Origin: Tetrapyrgos nigripes
Taxonomy: Eukaryota; Basidiomycota; Agaricomycetes; Agaricales; Campanellaceae
DNA: 64,000 bases
NCBI GenBank assembly: GCA_013368315.1
Contig: JAACJM010000238.1
Coordinates: forward strand, 62,001-126,000
Direction of reading: 5' to 3'
Position numbers and translations under genes: made by a program. The notes beneath the pieces were generated by a model that made no database searches, was not told the DNA's origin, and saw only the letters and a list, made by a program, of their open reading frames with translations. Each line of letters opens with the position of its first letter. The stretch's first letter is position 1. This document shows, piece after piece, positions 45,306-57,500 of the stretch.

Positions 45306-48300
45306 GGTAGTCAAGAAACAGGAAAGCGAAACCCGTCTCCTCGATGACTGTTCTAATCAAGGCCTTCCGACCCCACGAGGCAAACTCGGAAAATTTTCCA
45401 GAACGCACGTGAAGTTATCTCCATTTGGTCTTCCAGTCATATCGACCCTGGACCGGACTTGTCCCTTCAAACGGCTACTGTGACGCCCACCGTACAAAGT
45501 CTAGATTCTATCTTGATTTCATTCATCAGCGCTTTGCAGTCTTTGGTCCGTCTCCCCCTCACAAACTTCAAAGCGTCCATGAGAATTTATTTCTACAGTC
45601 GGAGTTTTGCAACCGCCTCGAGGACCGTTGCTGACATGGATTTGGAAACCTTGGTTCTTGCTGCAAAAGAGAGGTCAGAACCAACATAAGTACTCACATG
45701 CGCGTACCAAACCGACGGTACAGCACCGGGCCCCAAATCACGGAAAGAAGGCCCGAAGTTCCAACTTTGGTGCGCAGTTAAAGTTTGAAATCAGGTCCTC
45801 AAAAGGTCCGGACGGAATCTCTATTTAGAACATGATCAGTTACTTCACGAGAAGCCGCGGAGGACTGAGTGCTTCTCCGAAGATGGACGAGAAGCCTCCA
45901 CGGTCCACCTTGCCACCGTACGTTGAAAGACCGACCTCTTCACTGTCTCTTGATCGTTTAGAACAGGGTCCGTAGCACGGATACCGCATGTAGCACTATG
46001 ATAGTACTCCCATTTCACAAATTATTGAATGTATCCTCAGAAACAAGCAACGCCACCTGGCTAGAAGTAAGTAGGCATATCCTACAAGAGAAAGGGGAAT
46101 ATTTAGACTGACCATGAGAATAGGATGCTCACGGCCGTACGTTTCAGAATACATCAAAATTGACAGCAGTCACCTGATGACAGAGAGTCGCAAGTGAAGC
46201 TACAGTGCATAAAACCCGAGGACGATCACGAGCCTCGAAACGCATCGCTGACACGACTCTCTCATCAACTTGCAACGACGTTACAGGGCCGCTTGCGGTG
46301 GCTGACAATGCATGCCCAACTATTGTCTATTGCTGAATATGAAGATCAGCACACCGAACGCATTTTTCCAGCCTAACCTGAAGGTCGGAGTCAATATCGG
46401 TTACTTACAGCCTAGGATGAGGTGCGGGCTTTTCCCTTCAAATTTCCCTTCAACTTGCCACTTTCGTGGCCACTCTGTCCCTATCACACTCCCACATTCC
46501 CCACCGCACCTTGCAACTGACCGAGCTCAGGTAGCCAGAACGTGCGCCCTTAAGCCTTAAGCTTAGGCCTTAGGCCTCCTTGCTCGGCACTGGGCACACG
46601 ACTCGTTCTACTCCTTGTCCTTTTGTTCCATTGGCTGGCAATGGCATGATCATGATCTCGACAACTCTCGACAACCTTAAGGCTATCTCATGCCAATGAT
46701 CTGGTAAAACAGTATCGGCGTATCGGTCAGCCAACAGTTTGACATACCGACAATTCAGAGTACTGTGCAGAACCAGGCAGAACTGCGGCCCAGTGCGTGA
46801 TCGAGTGATCACAGGTCTTGAAGATACATATGATCATTGAACTGGACGCGGAACCGAAGGTCGACAGACCTTCTACGAATTCGGAGCTTCGAGTTTTTCC
46901 CCCGAGTAAAGAACTTAGCGTGTTAGTGCCATACTATGTATAAAGAATAAAGGAAGCAACTTGCAATCGGAGTACCCACTCACTCGTCACTCACATACAC
47001 GCATACGTCGATCCACCCCCTTGCTTAGTGGGAAGATAGAAGGCTCACTTGTCTATTACCACTTGATCGTTTGACGAAGTAGTATACTCCGTCAAACGAC
47101 AAACGTTCTATCGCTGTGTATGATCAGAAATCGATGATCTGCGCTGTATTTCAGCCTGCGTACAACACCACTTATCAGATTGAGTTGTTTGGAACTTACC
47201 CCACTTCTTAGTATAATTCGCTGGGGTTGACCCTACCACCATGGCCAGGGTCCAGGCTTTCCAACAGGCTGTGAGATACAGGCCTAGTCACGGTAACTGC
47301 CAGCCTGAATGCTTTTTCTCTGCGTGCGTGGCGACTTAAAGCTGGTTTGGGAAGTCTGTGAGTGCTATGTGAGATAAATTGGTGGCTAGAGACGGAGATA
47401 GCATACTTAGGCCTGGTTTGATTTTCCTCTCCATTTTTCGACCTAGAAGCGTATCAAATCTGAACGCGTCGGCCTTTCGGTACCGTAAGCCCTAGTCAAT
47501 CGTCAATGATTACAGCCTGTCCTGGTGAGTAAAAAGCACGGAAGGACTTACTCAACAATGGATAAATGGGCATCTCGGGTGACCAATATTCCAAAAAAAG
47601 TTTATTACATAGGTCAAGCCTTACAATGTCGCGCGGCAAGTTGCCACGATTGGAAGAGTCATTTCCGTAAGAGGCGTCTATCATTCACAACTAAGATTAG
47701 ATGTGACGGAGGCATTTCAGGTACTTACTCAAGTCAACTTAGCATTGTATGGATTTTCCAGAAAGGGCTCTGACGAGCCCTAGCCTCGAGGTTGGTGGCA
47801 GATACCCTTTTCCTAAATTGTGGTCAATCAAAATGAGATATCCTACCAGGACTCTTCTGTAACCATGGCCAGTCTGTGGCGATTGCAACGTTACACTCGG
47901 GCTTGTTTCGAACATTAATTAGGCTTGCACAAACGAACACCTTGCCTTCATGCCATCTCTGTGGCACCATTGCCAGTGAGCATCAGCCTGAGTATACATG
48001 AAACTGATCATGACTTACTTCAAATCTGCGCTTCTTTCCCCAAGCCCAAGCTCCGTCAGTGATTGAATCATCCGATTCCCCACAATACGGCGCAACAACT
48101 GCGACTAGCCTAGATCCAGTGTAATTCTCGCCAAGAGAATCGGAATCCCCGAGCTTCAAGGAATCGAACTTGACGGAGAAAGTTGATACTAGCATCTATA
48201 GATCATGAAAAACAATCTTCATTCAACGCCATTGAAACTAGTTCTGCAGCAAAAGCCGTTAGAGCGGGCATGGGCAAAACAACCTTTTGTCAAGTTCCCG

Positions 48301-50559
48301 AATGGCATTTCAAGTTGAGAGTAGCCTTGCGTACTACACGTGTCGTGTGGGATGCGGGGAACATCTTCATCTTCATCTTGCAATCCCTGAATTATGAGAA
48401 ACAAAACATTGTATTGAGAAAAGGAAAGGTTTGGAGGGAATCCGGTCAGACGACCATGAAAGCACATGACAGACATGCCAGGACCAACTGATCTTGAGTC
48501 GGGCTTGAGGTACTTATTAACAACCCGAAACCAGGGCCTACAGATCAGAACTCGAAGAAGTGCAGAAATGCGATAAGAATTTATCTGTTCCTCATTGGGA
48601 TACGGCAACATACCCTCATCACTTCATCATGAGATCATTTGCGTGTAAGACGTCTTTGATGGCGAACACTGAGGAACACAAAACTAAAGGAATCTTAACT
48701 TCAGTATGATGTTCGGAAATGAACTGATGCGCGCGTTTACTTACGTGCAGCTGAACGAAGGACGTATAAACAATTTCTTGGCATGATCCAAGAAAAGGAT
48801 ATCTCGAGAGGCATGACCCATGTCACTGCGAATCTGAACGTCTACGCAGTACAAAGTTCCAAGTTCCGGGTGAGCGCAGAACCCTAATGGACAATAGAGT
48901 AGAGAACTTCTGATACTTACCCTGCAAAACTAGGAAAGCAATGACCTCACAGCCATGGACATTGGACAGGTTTGAAGCTTAATATCAACTAGAAGACTGC
49001 GACCTCGATCCTCGATCAGAGTGGTCGTACGACCTCAAACCCAGTACGTTTTCTGCATTGAGGGTTTTGAGGGATATCATGCCGAGGGAAACTTTGGGTA
49101 CTGAAGCAAGAACAATAGAACGAAGACCAGGATGTTTTGTCCACCGGCAGAGCTCAGCAAGGTTGTGATTGGAAAGCATGCATATTAAATGGCTCTAATG
49201 CAGACTCAAGATCCGAGCGGCGAATTAACAAGTTCCACCAGAGCTTCACTTCAACACGTTATGACGTCATATGAGCTGCTCACTGCAATTCTTGGATCAG
49301 AAGCAAACTAGACGGAGCGTTGAGGCCAAGGTGACAATGTGTTGAAGATTCAATAATCCAGATTCAGATTCTTGGTTGGAGTTGAGGGAAAGGGCATGAA
49401 GGAGGCGTTCAGTGGTGTTCTGTGTATATGACGTAGCAGGAGAGCCTGAGATGCTATCTTGCATAGCGAGTTTTTCGAGTCAAATACTAGCTCAGCGAGG
49501 CCTTCCTGTCGTATTATACATAGTCTAGAGGTTCTTTGAGAACTAGCTCGTTAATGTGTTCCAAAATACATACCACCCTCCAGGACTCCATGAGCCACTG
49601 CTCCGAGTAGACTTCGTGAGGGAGCGCATTTCATACATGTACACATAACGCGTGAATTTGTCCAGGAAATGATTAGCGAGGAGTGAAGAGAGTCTCAACA
49701 GACGAAAAGGAGACCATAAAAGATACAGAAAGTCGAGGAGGATTGCGGAGGTGGTGGAAGGGATGTAGGGTCAAGTAGCACGTGCTCGTGACCAATGAGA
49801 CGCACTCCCCGCTATTTGAAATCGAAGCCACAGACCTCCTCCGTCGTTACCACGGCCCCTGCTTTGACAACATGGAGCTCGAAAACTCGCCTTTCGTCAT
49901 CTCTTCAACACAAACCATTATGCTTCCAGCACAGATGCTCCGTGTATGATTAAAGAATTAGACTAGTCTCTCTCAGCCGCTGGCAGACCCTATCGAAGAA
50001 TCCTGTCACTAGTACGGAAAAAGTCCGCTCGGTCATCGTTTCAACCTGTTCCAGCCCTGGACCTAATCCGCCGTCGACCGACCGTTACTGTGTCCAGAGC
50101 TAGTCAACTTCAAGGTATTTCGTCTTCACCATCGACGATTTCTCATTCTTGCAGTCTACGAACACTCGAAAAGTGTAAGTTTCTCCTTCATATCTAAATG
50201 CCAACGACATTAGTCCAGAAATTACTGACGGATTTTCTCGGCTGAGAGAGGAGGGAATGAATATAAGTGTGGGGTGATTGAGATGAAGAAAACAAATAGC
50301 GGTGGCTCCGATTCACCTTGGGAAATGATGAGACGGTCCTTAATGATATCTGGAAGACAGTCGCCAACTTAAATGTGGAATCTTTGACGCGAACGGAACA
50401 GTTTATTTTCTTGTAGTGAAAGGCCACGGTCAGTGTAAACTCTGTATGCTGTCGTCGAGATTTTTCTCAATGATTTATTGGACAGGTACTGCTCAAGAAT
50501 TTAGACAGATAATGCTCCTAATTGGGACTCTATCTCTCCTTACTCGGGTAGAATCAAGC
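45306..50559. other. Gene-poor ~5 kb stretch, possible decayed gene at 47.5-49.2 kb
   Basis: No gene could be assembled. On the minus strand, fragments around 49180-48985 (LRSIVLASVPKVSLGMISLK, then TLNAENVLGL) and about 48860-48740 (GTLYCVDVQIRSDMGHASRD, then ILFLDHAKKLFIRPSF) look coding and leucine-rich, in the style of basidiomycete F-box/LRR proteins. They do not connect through acceptable introns and lack a readable F-box. CGTTTGACG at 47068-47076 is inverted at 47090-47098. The rest shows nothing I can support. Confidence 0.35.
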
Positions 50560-51658
50560 CTACAGTCCATATACACTTCCCAATGCATTGAAGTTACCAC
50601 TGGCGTCCATGAGATCTATAATGGCTCATCTTAATCATTTTGCCCAATACATCGGATCAACAGGTACTACTTACTAGAGCTCAATCCATTGGTCACTCTC
50701 TGTATACAACAATCAGTAAGTCATTACCTACTAAAGAAGCTAATCACTCACGGAAAACGCAAACCACGCATATCGTTCAACATACGAGACCGAGTCCATA
50801 TATGCTACCATTGTCTTTAGAGAGGCTTGGACAGCTTTTAAAATGAAATGTCAGCTTTCATCAGCGACTCAGCAGATAGAACTTTCAACTTACCTGCTGA
50901 ATCAGGATTCGTATCCGCAAACTCAGTCACCCATATTGGGTACTGAGGAAATTGGTTATGGACTTGTTCGAGATATTCGATGAAGGCGTCAGCTCCAAAA
51001 CCGTACCTATGACCATGGCCATAATAAGAGCCATTTCTCTCGAAATACAAATATGCCTTTGCTTACCAGTGAATAGCAATGAAATCAATCGTACACCCTC
51101 TGCAAGCCTTGATAAAGTCACTCAACCATCCGGTGCCCATGCTGGGAGGAGGACCATTCGTCACCGAGGGAGATCCGAGGCGGACTCCGTGTGAGGAAAG
51201 TGGCTGAATGTATTGAGTCCAAAGAGAGGCAGCTTGAGCAGGGCTGAGATTTGACTGGCTTCCAAGGTCAGGCTCGTTGAATCCCTGTTGTGTGATTGTA
51301 AGGTGCGATACGTGTATCACTGTCAGACCCATGCTCCTGAGACTCGTAGATCAGAAAGAATACTCACGAGAGCATGCGTAGCATGGGCATTGAGTACAAA
51401 TGATTGAAAAGTCTCTACACTACCAGCACCCCATTGCATCGGAACATGTTCAATGTCTGAAGGCAGTCCAGGAGGTGGGATTGGAGACCAGTTGAGTAGC
51501 CAGGAGACTTGTGTTTGGGATAGCTTTGCGACGTCCGATGGTTGGCTAGAAGCGAAGCACACTCCGCGACCTGCAGAAGATCTGGAGGATAAATGGAGAG
51601 GAAACGCGTTGACTACCGTTAAAGAGATCAGGAGAAGGACAGGACTCGAAATGATCAT
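50560..51658 (-). CDS. Asl1-like secreted glycoside hydrolase (glyco_hydro_cc family)
   Basis: Six exons (51368-51658, 51067-51284, 50894-51006, 50752-50834, 50675-50699, 50560-50615) give 261 residues. A signal peptide (MIISSPVLLLISLTVVNAFP) is followed by the glycosyl hydrolase catalytic core seen in Schizosaccharomyces Asl1 and related cell-wall proteins. Family blocks are QVSWLLNWSP, a GFNEPDLG strand end carrying the likely acid/base Glu, IDFIAIHWYG, PIWVTEFADT with the likely nucleophile Glu, YVERYAWFAF and a C-terminal LMDASGNFNALGSVYGL. The protein probably acts on beta-glucan of the fungal wall, though the substrate is not established. Introns are small and all junctions keep frame. 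Met codons a few positions upstream, in frame, would lengthen the signal region slightly. Confidence 0.88.
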
Positions 51659-52978
51659 AATCCTGAAGATACGAAAAACTGACATGACAATGTATGCCCC
51701 TGCAAGGAGTATCACTTCGTTCTCGATTAAATATCTTCATCTCAGCACTGAGGTCTGAGCTGCCCTTTTTGGTGCATGTGAAGTACCGAATTGACGATGT
51801 GGTAAAATCTCGTGGCTCAGTACGAGTCTTTGAGAGGCATGAAGATCATTCAGAAGATTCATATGCGTGCTGGAATGAATGTTTACTACCGGATGAGTTT
51901 AGTCCCGCATGTTCCTCCCACTTCCTAGCGAATCTCTGGTTTTCATTCACTTGCCTGAAATGGCAGATGAACAAGAGTTGTCGATGGTGTTCCGGGGCGA
52001 AGGTACGAGCTCGTGTTTATCAATCGATCGGTGCCACATATGCCCATGGTCATGGGAGAGACTAGAGAGTAGAGTGTCACCAAGTCAAAAGCGTCAAGGA
52101 TCAAAATAGGAGAATAGTTTGCAAGTACAACTGCTCATACCTACTAGTTGTACAACCTGAGAGACTTGGAAAAGTATGAAACCGCCGAAGAAAAGCCAGG
52201 TCAAGGATCAAGCAAGCGAGAACTAATTAGCATGAGAAAGGAATGACGGTCCGTGATAGATATCGAGCGCCAGGCTCCGAGGAAGCTGTTTGCTATACTA
52301 TGCGTAGTAGCACAAGAGTGACGCTACACAAATGTTACCCTGAATGTCACAGATACACAGGTGCATGCGAGGAAGAGGCCACCGAGGCCAAAGAACGTTG
52401 GACTGCAGGTCCCTAATGGAGAGTCCGCGGAAGGATACGACGCTCAGTGCTGGTAGACTCTCCAAAAAGGCAACGAAGTTCCGCAAGACTTCTGCCAGTG
52501 GGAGCCGGAGTGAATGCGACATGCACAGAAATTTGTCGGAAACGAGGCAACCTTTCTCGAGGTATAGATGTGACCTGGCAATCCCTCATAAGGTACATTG
52601 AGAGCGAGACTGTCCCGGGAGGAGAAATCGACGAGTCCTCAACAAGTAGATGGAAGGGGAGAGCGGGGTCGTTCCCACACTGTTAAACGACTCGAAACAG
52701 TAACTGATTCGCATGAATCAGTCGTGCCTTCAACTTTGACGAGATGGAGGTCAAGAACCACGTCGTTGAAGACACACGTGCTCCCTTTTTCCAAAATTTC
52801 TCTGCCAAGTGCTTTATGTTTCTATTTAAAACTCGTTTTCCTACAAGACGATTGGTCAAAGAAGGCAACGCACGACATCTTGGGCAATTTTTGGGCTACA
52901 TTGCACATGTCAGGCTTATCAAGTGACGTGCCCGTGTTTCGTTAGACCACTATCTCTCTTGCTGCGGTCGAGCAAAAG
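51659..52978. other. Divergent intergenic region
   Basis: Separates the minus-strand glycoside hydrolase from the plus-strand aldo-keto reductase and probably holds both promoters. Several open frames of 60-120 codons occur but none has a domain or splice support. Confidence 0.45.
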
Positions 52979-54374
52979 ATGCCTTTCGACGAAGTCGTGC
53001 TCAATGACGGTAATGCGGTGCGTAATTTGCTCTTTAACACACTTTCTGCATTTCAACCCAAAGAAAATTGCATGCAGATGCCAACCATAGCGTTTGGTAC
53101 AGGTTCCAAGTGGAAACGACAGGATGTAACCGCCTTGGTCGGACAGGCTATTGATGCGGGATTCTGGCATATTGATACTGCTGCTTGTGTGTGGATCGTT
53201 ATTACCTCGAGTCGACTTGACTGACACGTATTTTCATGCTTGGAAGACTACGAGACGGAGGAGTACGTCGGAAAGGCAATCCGAGAAAGTGGGCTCAGTC
53301 GGAGTGAAATATTCATCACCACCAAATACCCGAGTCCAGAGCATAGAACAATCCCTGAAGAGATTCGCAAGAGTCTGAAGAACGTGTGTATTATCACTGC
53401 GAAGCCTGTTCTACTTTTTGACCAGTATAAACAGCTTGGGCTTAAGCACGTCGACCTCTACCTCATCCACTTTCCCGAGTCAGTTCCTGACATCCAAATT
53501 GGATGGAGAGAAATGGAGACTATTAAATCTGAAGGACTGGCCAAGTAAGCACCTTCTTACATGCACAAAGGCGTTTATGTCTGACTCTGCACACAGGAGT
53601 ATCGGTGTCAGCAACTTCGTCCTCGAACAGTTGCAGAAGGTACTGTCGACAGCAAACGTCACCCCAGCAGTCAATCAGGTACGTTCCCAACCGTATGTGT
53701 TTCGCTGTTCTCTAAGACATTTTACTTCTTCCACCAGATTTCTCTCAATCCCTACAATTACCGGCAGATGAAGTCTACAATTGACTATTGCAAGAAGAAC
53801 GGTATTGTCGTGGAGGCGTTCAGTAGTCTCGCGTACGTTGGTCGAAATTTGACTAGCGCTCAATTTATTGATATCTCTCCTCGCTACGCGACTGCAGGCC
53901 CATAACACAGTATCCTGGTGGACCCGTCGACGAAGCGCTTCAAGATGCAGCTGAACGGCTGAAGATAACAACAGTGCAAGTCATCTTCCTATGGCTGCGA
54001 GCAAAAGGCCTCTCGATTGTAACGTATGTACTCGGTTGACATTGACTGGCTGCCGTCATCGCCCATCCTTTTTCCGCATTGCAGTACCACCTCCAAAAAG
54101 GAACACATGGAAGAGTATTTGTCAGTTGGTGACCTCCGTGAGTTTTCAGCTGTAATGAGCATTACAGACTGGTTACTGACCATAAACTTGAACAGCCCCA
54201 TTGACACCAGAGGAAGTAGAAGCAATCGACGAGGCTGGAGCCAAAGGACCTCCAAGCACGCTGACACTTGCTATCCGACGCGGATACAAGAGGGCTGCTG
54301 GTTCGCCAGTCAAGGCACTGCTCGCTTTCGGTTTTGCTTCTTTCATGATGTATCAGGGAATGAGATTGTGGTAA
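52979..54374 (+). CDS. Aldo-keto reductase with C-terminal membrane segment
   Basis: An NAD(P)H-dependent carbonyl reductase of the AKR superfamily. Nine exons (52979-53017, 53078-53186, 53247-53383, 53435-53544, 53597-53678, 53738-53832, 53898-54023, 54085-54137, 54196-54374) sum to 309 residues. The barrel starts at MPTIAFGTGSKWKRQDV. The catalytic tetrad is present: Asp in FWHIDTAAYYETEE with the Tyr just after, Lys in FITTKYPSP, and His in HVDLYLIHFPES. SIGVSNFVLEQLQ, NQISLNPYNY and VEAFSSLA are typical downstream blocks, with the cofactor-site loop near TTSKKEHMEEYL. The final exon adds KALLAFGFASFMMYQGMRLW, a hydrophobic helix not usual in soluble AKRs, suggesting tail anchoring to ER or mitochondria. 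It converges on ADE6 with only 140 bp between stop codons. Confidence 0.88.
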
Positions 54375-54514
54375 TTGAAGCTTGGAAGTTATATAGTGGA
54401 AAATACAGGGAATTTCCTACAGAAGTCTACACATTTTTTCACTTTAAACCAAACGAGCACAACGTACACCTACTTTTTGTTACCCTACATCAACTCTTTA
54501 TATACTTCGCTTTA

Positions 54515-57500
54515 TCAATTACACCAAGCACGCGCACTTTGGAACAACTTGAACCAAGGACCCTGTCCTTCCCATGCCTCTTTGTAAGATTCGGGATACC
54601 AGCTATTACTCTCCAACGTCGTCACTCGCTCAGGATGAGGCATCAAAGCCAATACCCTGCCTCCTGGCGTCTGCACCCCAGTCACACCTCCAGGACTGCC
54701 ATTAGGATTCAAAGGATACCTCTCCGTCGGTTGGCCCTTCGAATCCACATATCTCACTGCAACCAATCCCTGAGAAGCAACTTTTCCATATTGCTCTTCA
54801 CTACCAAACGAAGTCCTCCCTTCCCCATGCGCAACAGCAACAGGCAACTTTGACCCAGCCATCTCCCTCAAAAACACCGACTGCTTCGTCTCTTCGTTCT
54901 CTACCACTTCAACCATACACACCCTCGCTTCAAATCTCTCACTCCTATTCGGCTTGAAATCAGGCCAATCCTGCGCACCGGGGATAATTTCCCTCAAATG
55001 GCTGAGGAATTGACATCCATTGCATACGGCGAGTGCGAATGTGTCGTCTCGGTTGAAAAAGTTGATAAACTCTTCTCTGGCACGAGGGTTGAGTAAAACG
55101 GAGTGAGCCCATCCTTTGCCTGCTCCGAGAACGTCACCATAGGAGAATCCACCACAGGCTGCGAAACCACGGAAGTCGGCAAGAGTGGTGGAACCGTTAA
55201 GGATATCGGACATGTGGACGTCGACGGCGTCGAAGCCTGCTGCAGTGAATGCCCATGCCATTTCAATTTGTCCGTTGACGCCTTGTTCGCGGAGAATAGC
55301 GACTTTGGGGCGACGGAAAAGGGAGCGAACGGGACTGGGAGTGAAGGTAAGGTCGTAGAAGAGTCCGGTGTGGGAGTCATCCGAGATTAAGTCGAACTCT
55401 TCTTGAGCAGAAATGGCATTGTCACGAAGAGACTGCATTTTGAAGGATGTCTCAGCCCAGGCCTTTTGTAGTCCTTGGCGAGTGTTGGAATAGATGACTT
55501 CGTTGTTATGGATGACAGTGAATGATTGCTTGTCGGCAGAGTCATTCACTCGGCCAATGGCGTGTATAAGTGTAGAAGGGAATCCAGCGTTAACAAAGGT
55601 AGACATCAACTTGGAGAGGTCTGACTGGCGCACTTGGACGACTGCACCCAGTTCTTCATTGAAAAGAGTCGCAATAGGGTCCACGGCACCCTGAAGCGAA
55701 TCCAGAGAGACCTCAATACCTACATGGCCTGCGAATGACATCTCTGCGAGGGTCGCGAACAATCCCCCATCCGAACGGTCATGATAAGCCAAAATAACTC
55801 CGGACTCCTTCGTGCGTATTTCCTGACATGCTTTGAAAAACGCTTTGAAGACCTCGGCATCTTCTACATCAGGAGCTTCCTTCCCAATCTCTCTGAAGAC
55901 CTGCGCAAGTGCCGATCCTCCCAACCTCTGCTTGCCCATAGCCAGATCTAAGAGTACCAGCACTGTCGGTTCATCTACGTCCACCTTGAGTTGGGGAGTC
56001 CAGGTAGCACCAACGTCTTGCACGCTAGCAAAGGCAGTGACAATCAACGACAGAGGGGCGGTAACATCCTTTTGCTCATCACCATCCTTCCATTTCATCG
56101 ACATGGACATCGAATCCTTTCCGACGGGAATACCAACGCCCAACTTGGGACAAAGATCCATCCCAATAGCCTGAACAGCTGCGTAGAGACCTACGCCCTC
56201 GCCTTCTTTGGACGCAGCACACATCCAGTTGGCACTCAACTTGACAGCGGAGAGGTCACCGACGAAAGCTGCAGTCAAGTTGGTCAGGGATTCGGCTACG
56301 GCCATTTTCGCTGAAGCTGCTGGACTGACGAGTGCTAGAGGAGTGCGTTCGCCCATAGCCATTGCTTCTCCGGAAACGACGTTGAAACCATAGGAAGAAC
56401 GCGTCACGGCCACGTCTGCGACGGGGACTTGGTAAGGGCCAACCATCTGATCACGCGTAACGAGACCAGTGATAGTACGGTCACCAATAGTGATGAGGAA
56501 GGATTTAGACGCGACTGAGGGGAGACGAAGAACGCGTTGGACAGCTTCAGTCAAGACTTCTGGTATTGACTTAGCTGAAGCAGAGAGATATTTTGACAGA
56601 GTTGTGTCAAACTCGTCGATAGAACCCCATTTTCTAGCCTTGTCGTTTCTCTCCATCTTGGGCGGCTTTCCGAATAGCATGTCCATCTTCAAACGAATGA
56701 CGTCCCCACCAAGAAGCCTATCGGTGACCACAAGCTCTTCCTTCTCAGTAGCCACACCTACAACCGCATATGGACACCTTTCCCGATGTGCAATCGCTTC
56801 GAAAACCGGTAGCTTCTCCGGGGAAACCGCCAGGACATATCGTTCTTGAGACTCGTTACACCAAATCTCCATCGGTGACATCGAGTTATCCGCGACCAGC
56901 ACGTCTCTGATCTCAAAGGTTGCTCCTAGACCCGAGTCGTGGACGAGTTCTGGAAGTGCATTGGAAAGACCACCAGCACCAACATCGTGGATACTCTGAA
57001 TGGGGTTGGCATTCTTCTCATCACCTCCAGCTCCAATACATGCATCGATGACTTGTTGACACCTCCTCTGCATCTCTGCGTTATCCCTTTGAACAGATGC
57101 AAAGTCAAGCTCGGCAGAGCTGGCACCAGAAACTTGGCTAGAAGCAGCACCTCCACCCAAACCAATCAACATCCCAGGTCCACCGAGCACAATCAACTTT
57201 GCTCCAGGCGTTATAGGCTGCTTCTTGGCGAACGCAGGACGAACGTTACCGTATCCACCTGCGATCATGATGGGTTTATGATACCCTCTAACTTCCTTCT
57301 CATTACCACCCTTCGCACTCGGCACACGCTCCGAAAAAGTCCTAAAATACCCAGCCAAGGCAGGTCTCCCAAATTCGTTGTTAAACGCACTGGCACCGAG
57401 TGGAGCCTCGATCATGATATCCAACGCTGAGGCTATGTGAACCGGTTTACCAAAGTCTTCTTCCCAGGGCTGCTGAAAGCCCGGGATTAGGAGGTTAGAA

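Noticed and set aside
55103..57430. Several plus-strand frames of 60-160 codons inside ADE6
   Set aside because: Antisense frames within a well-defined conserved enzyme; none has independent support.
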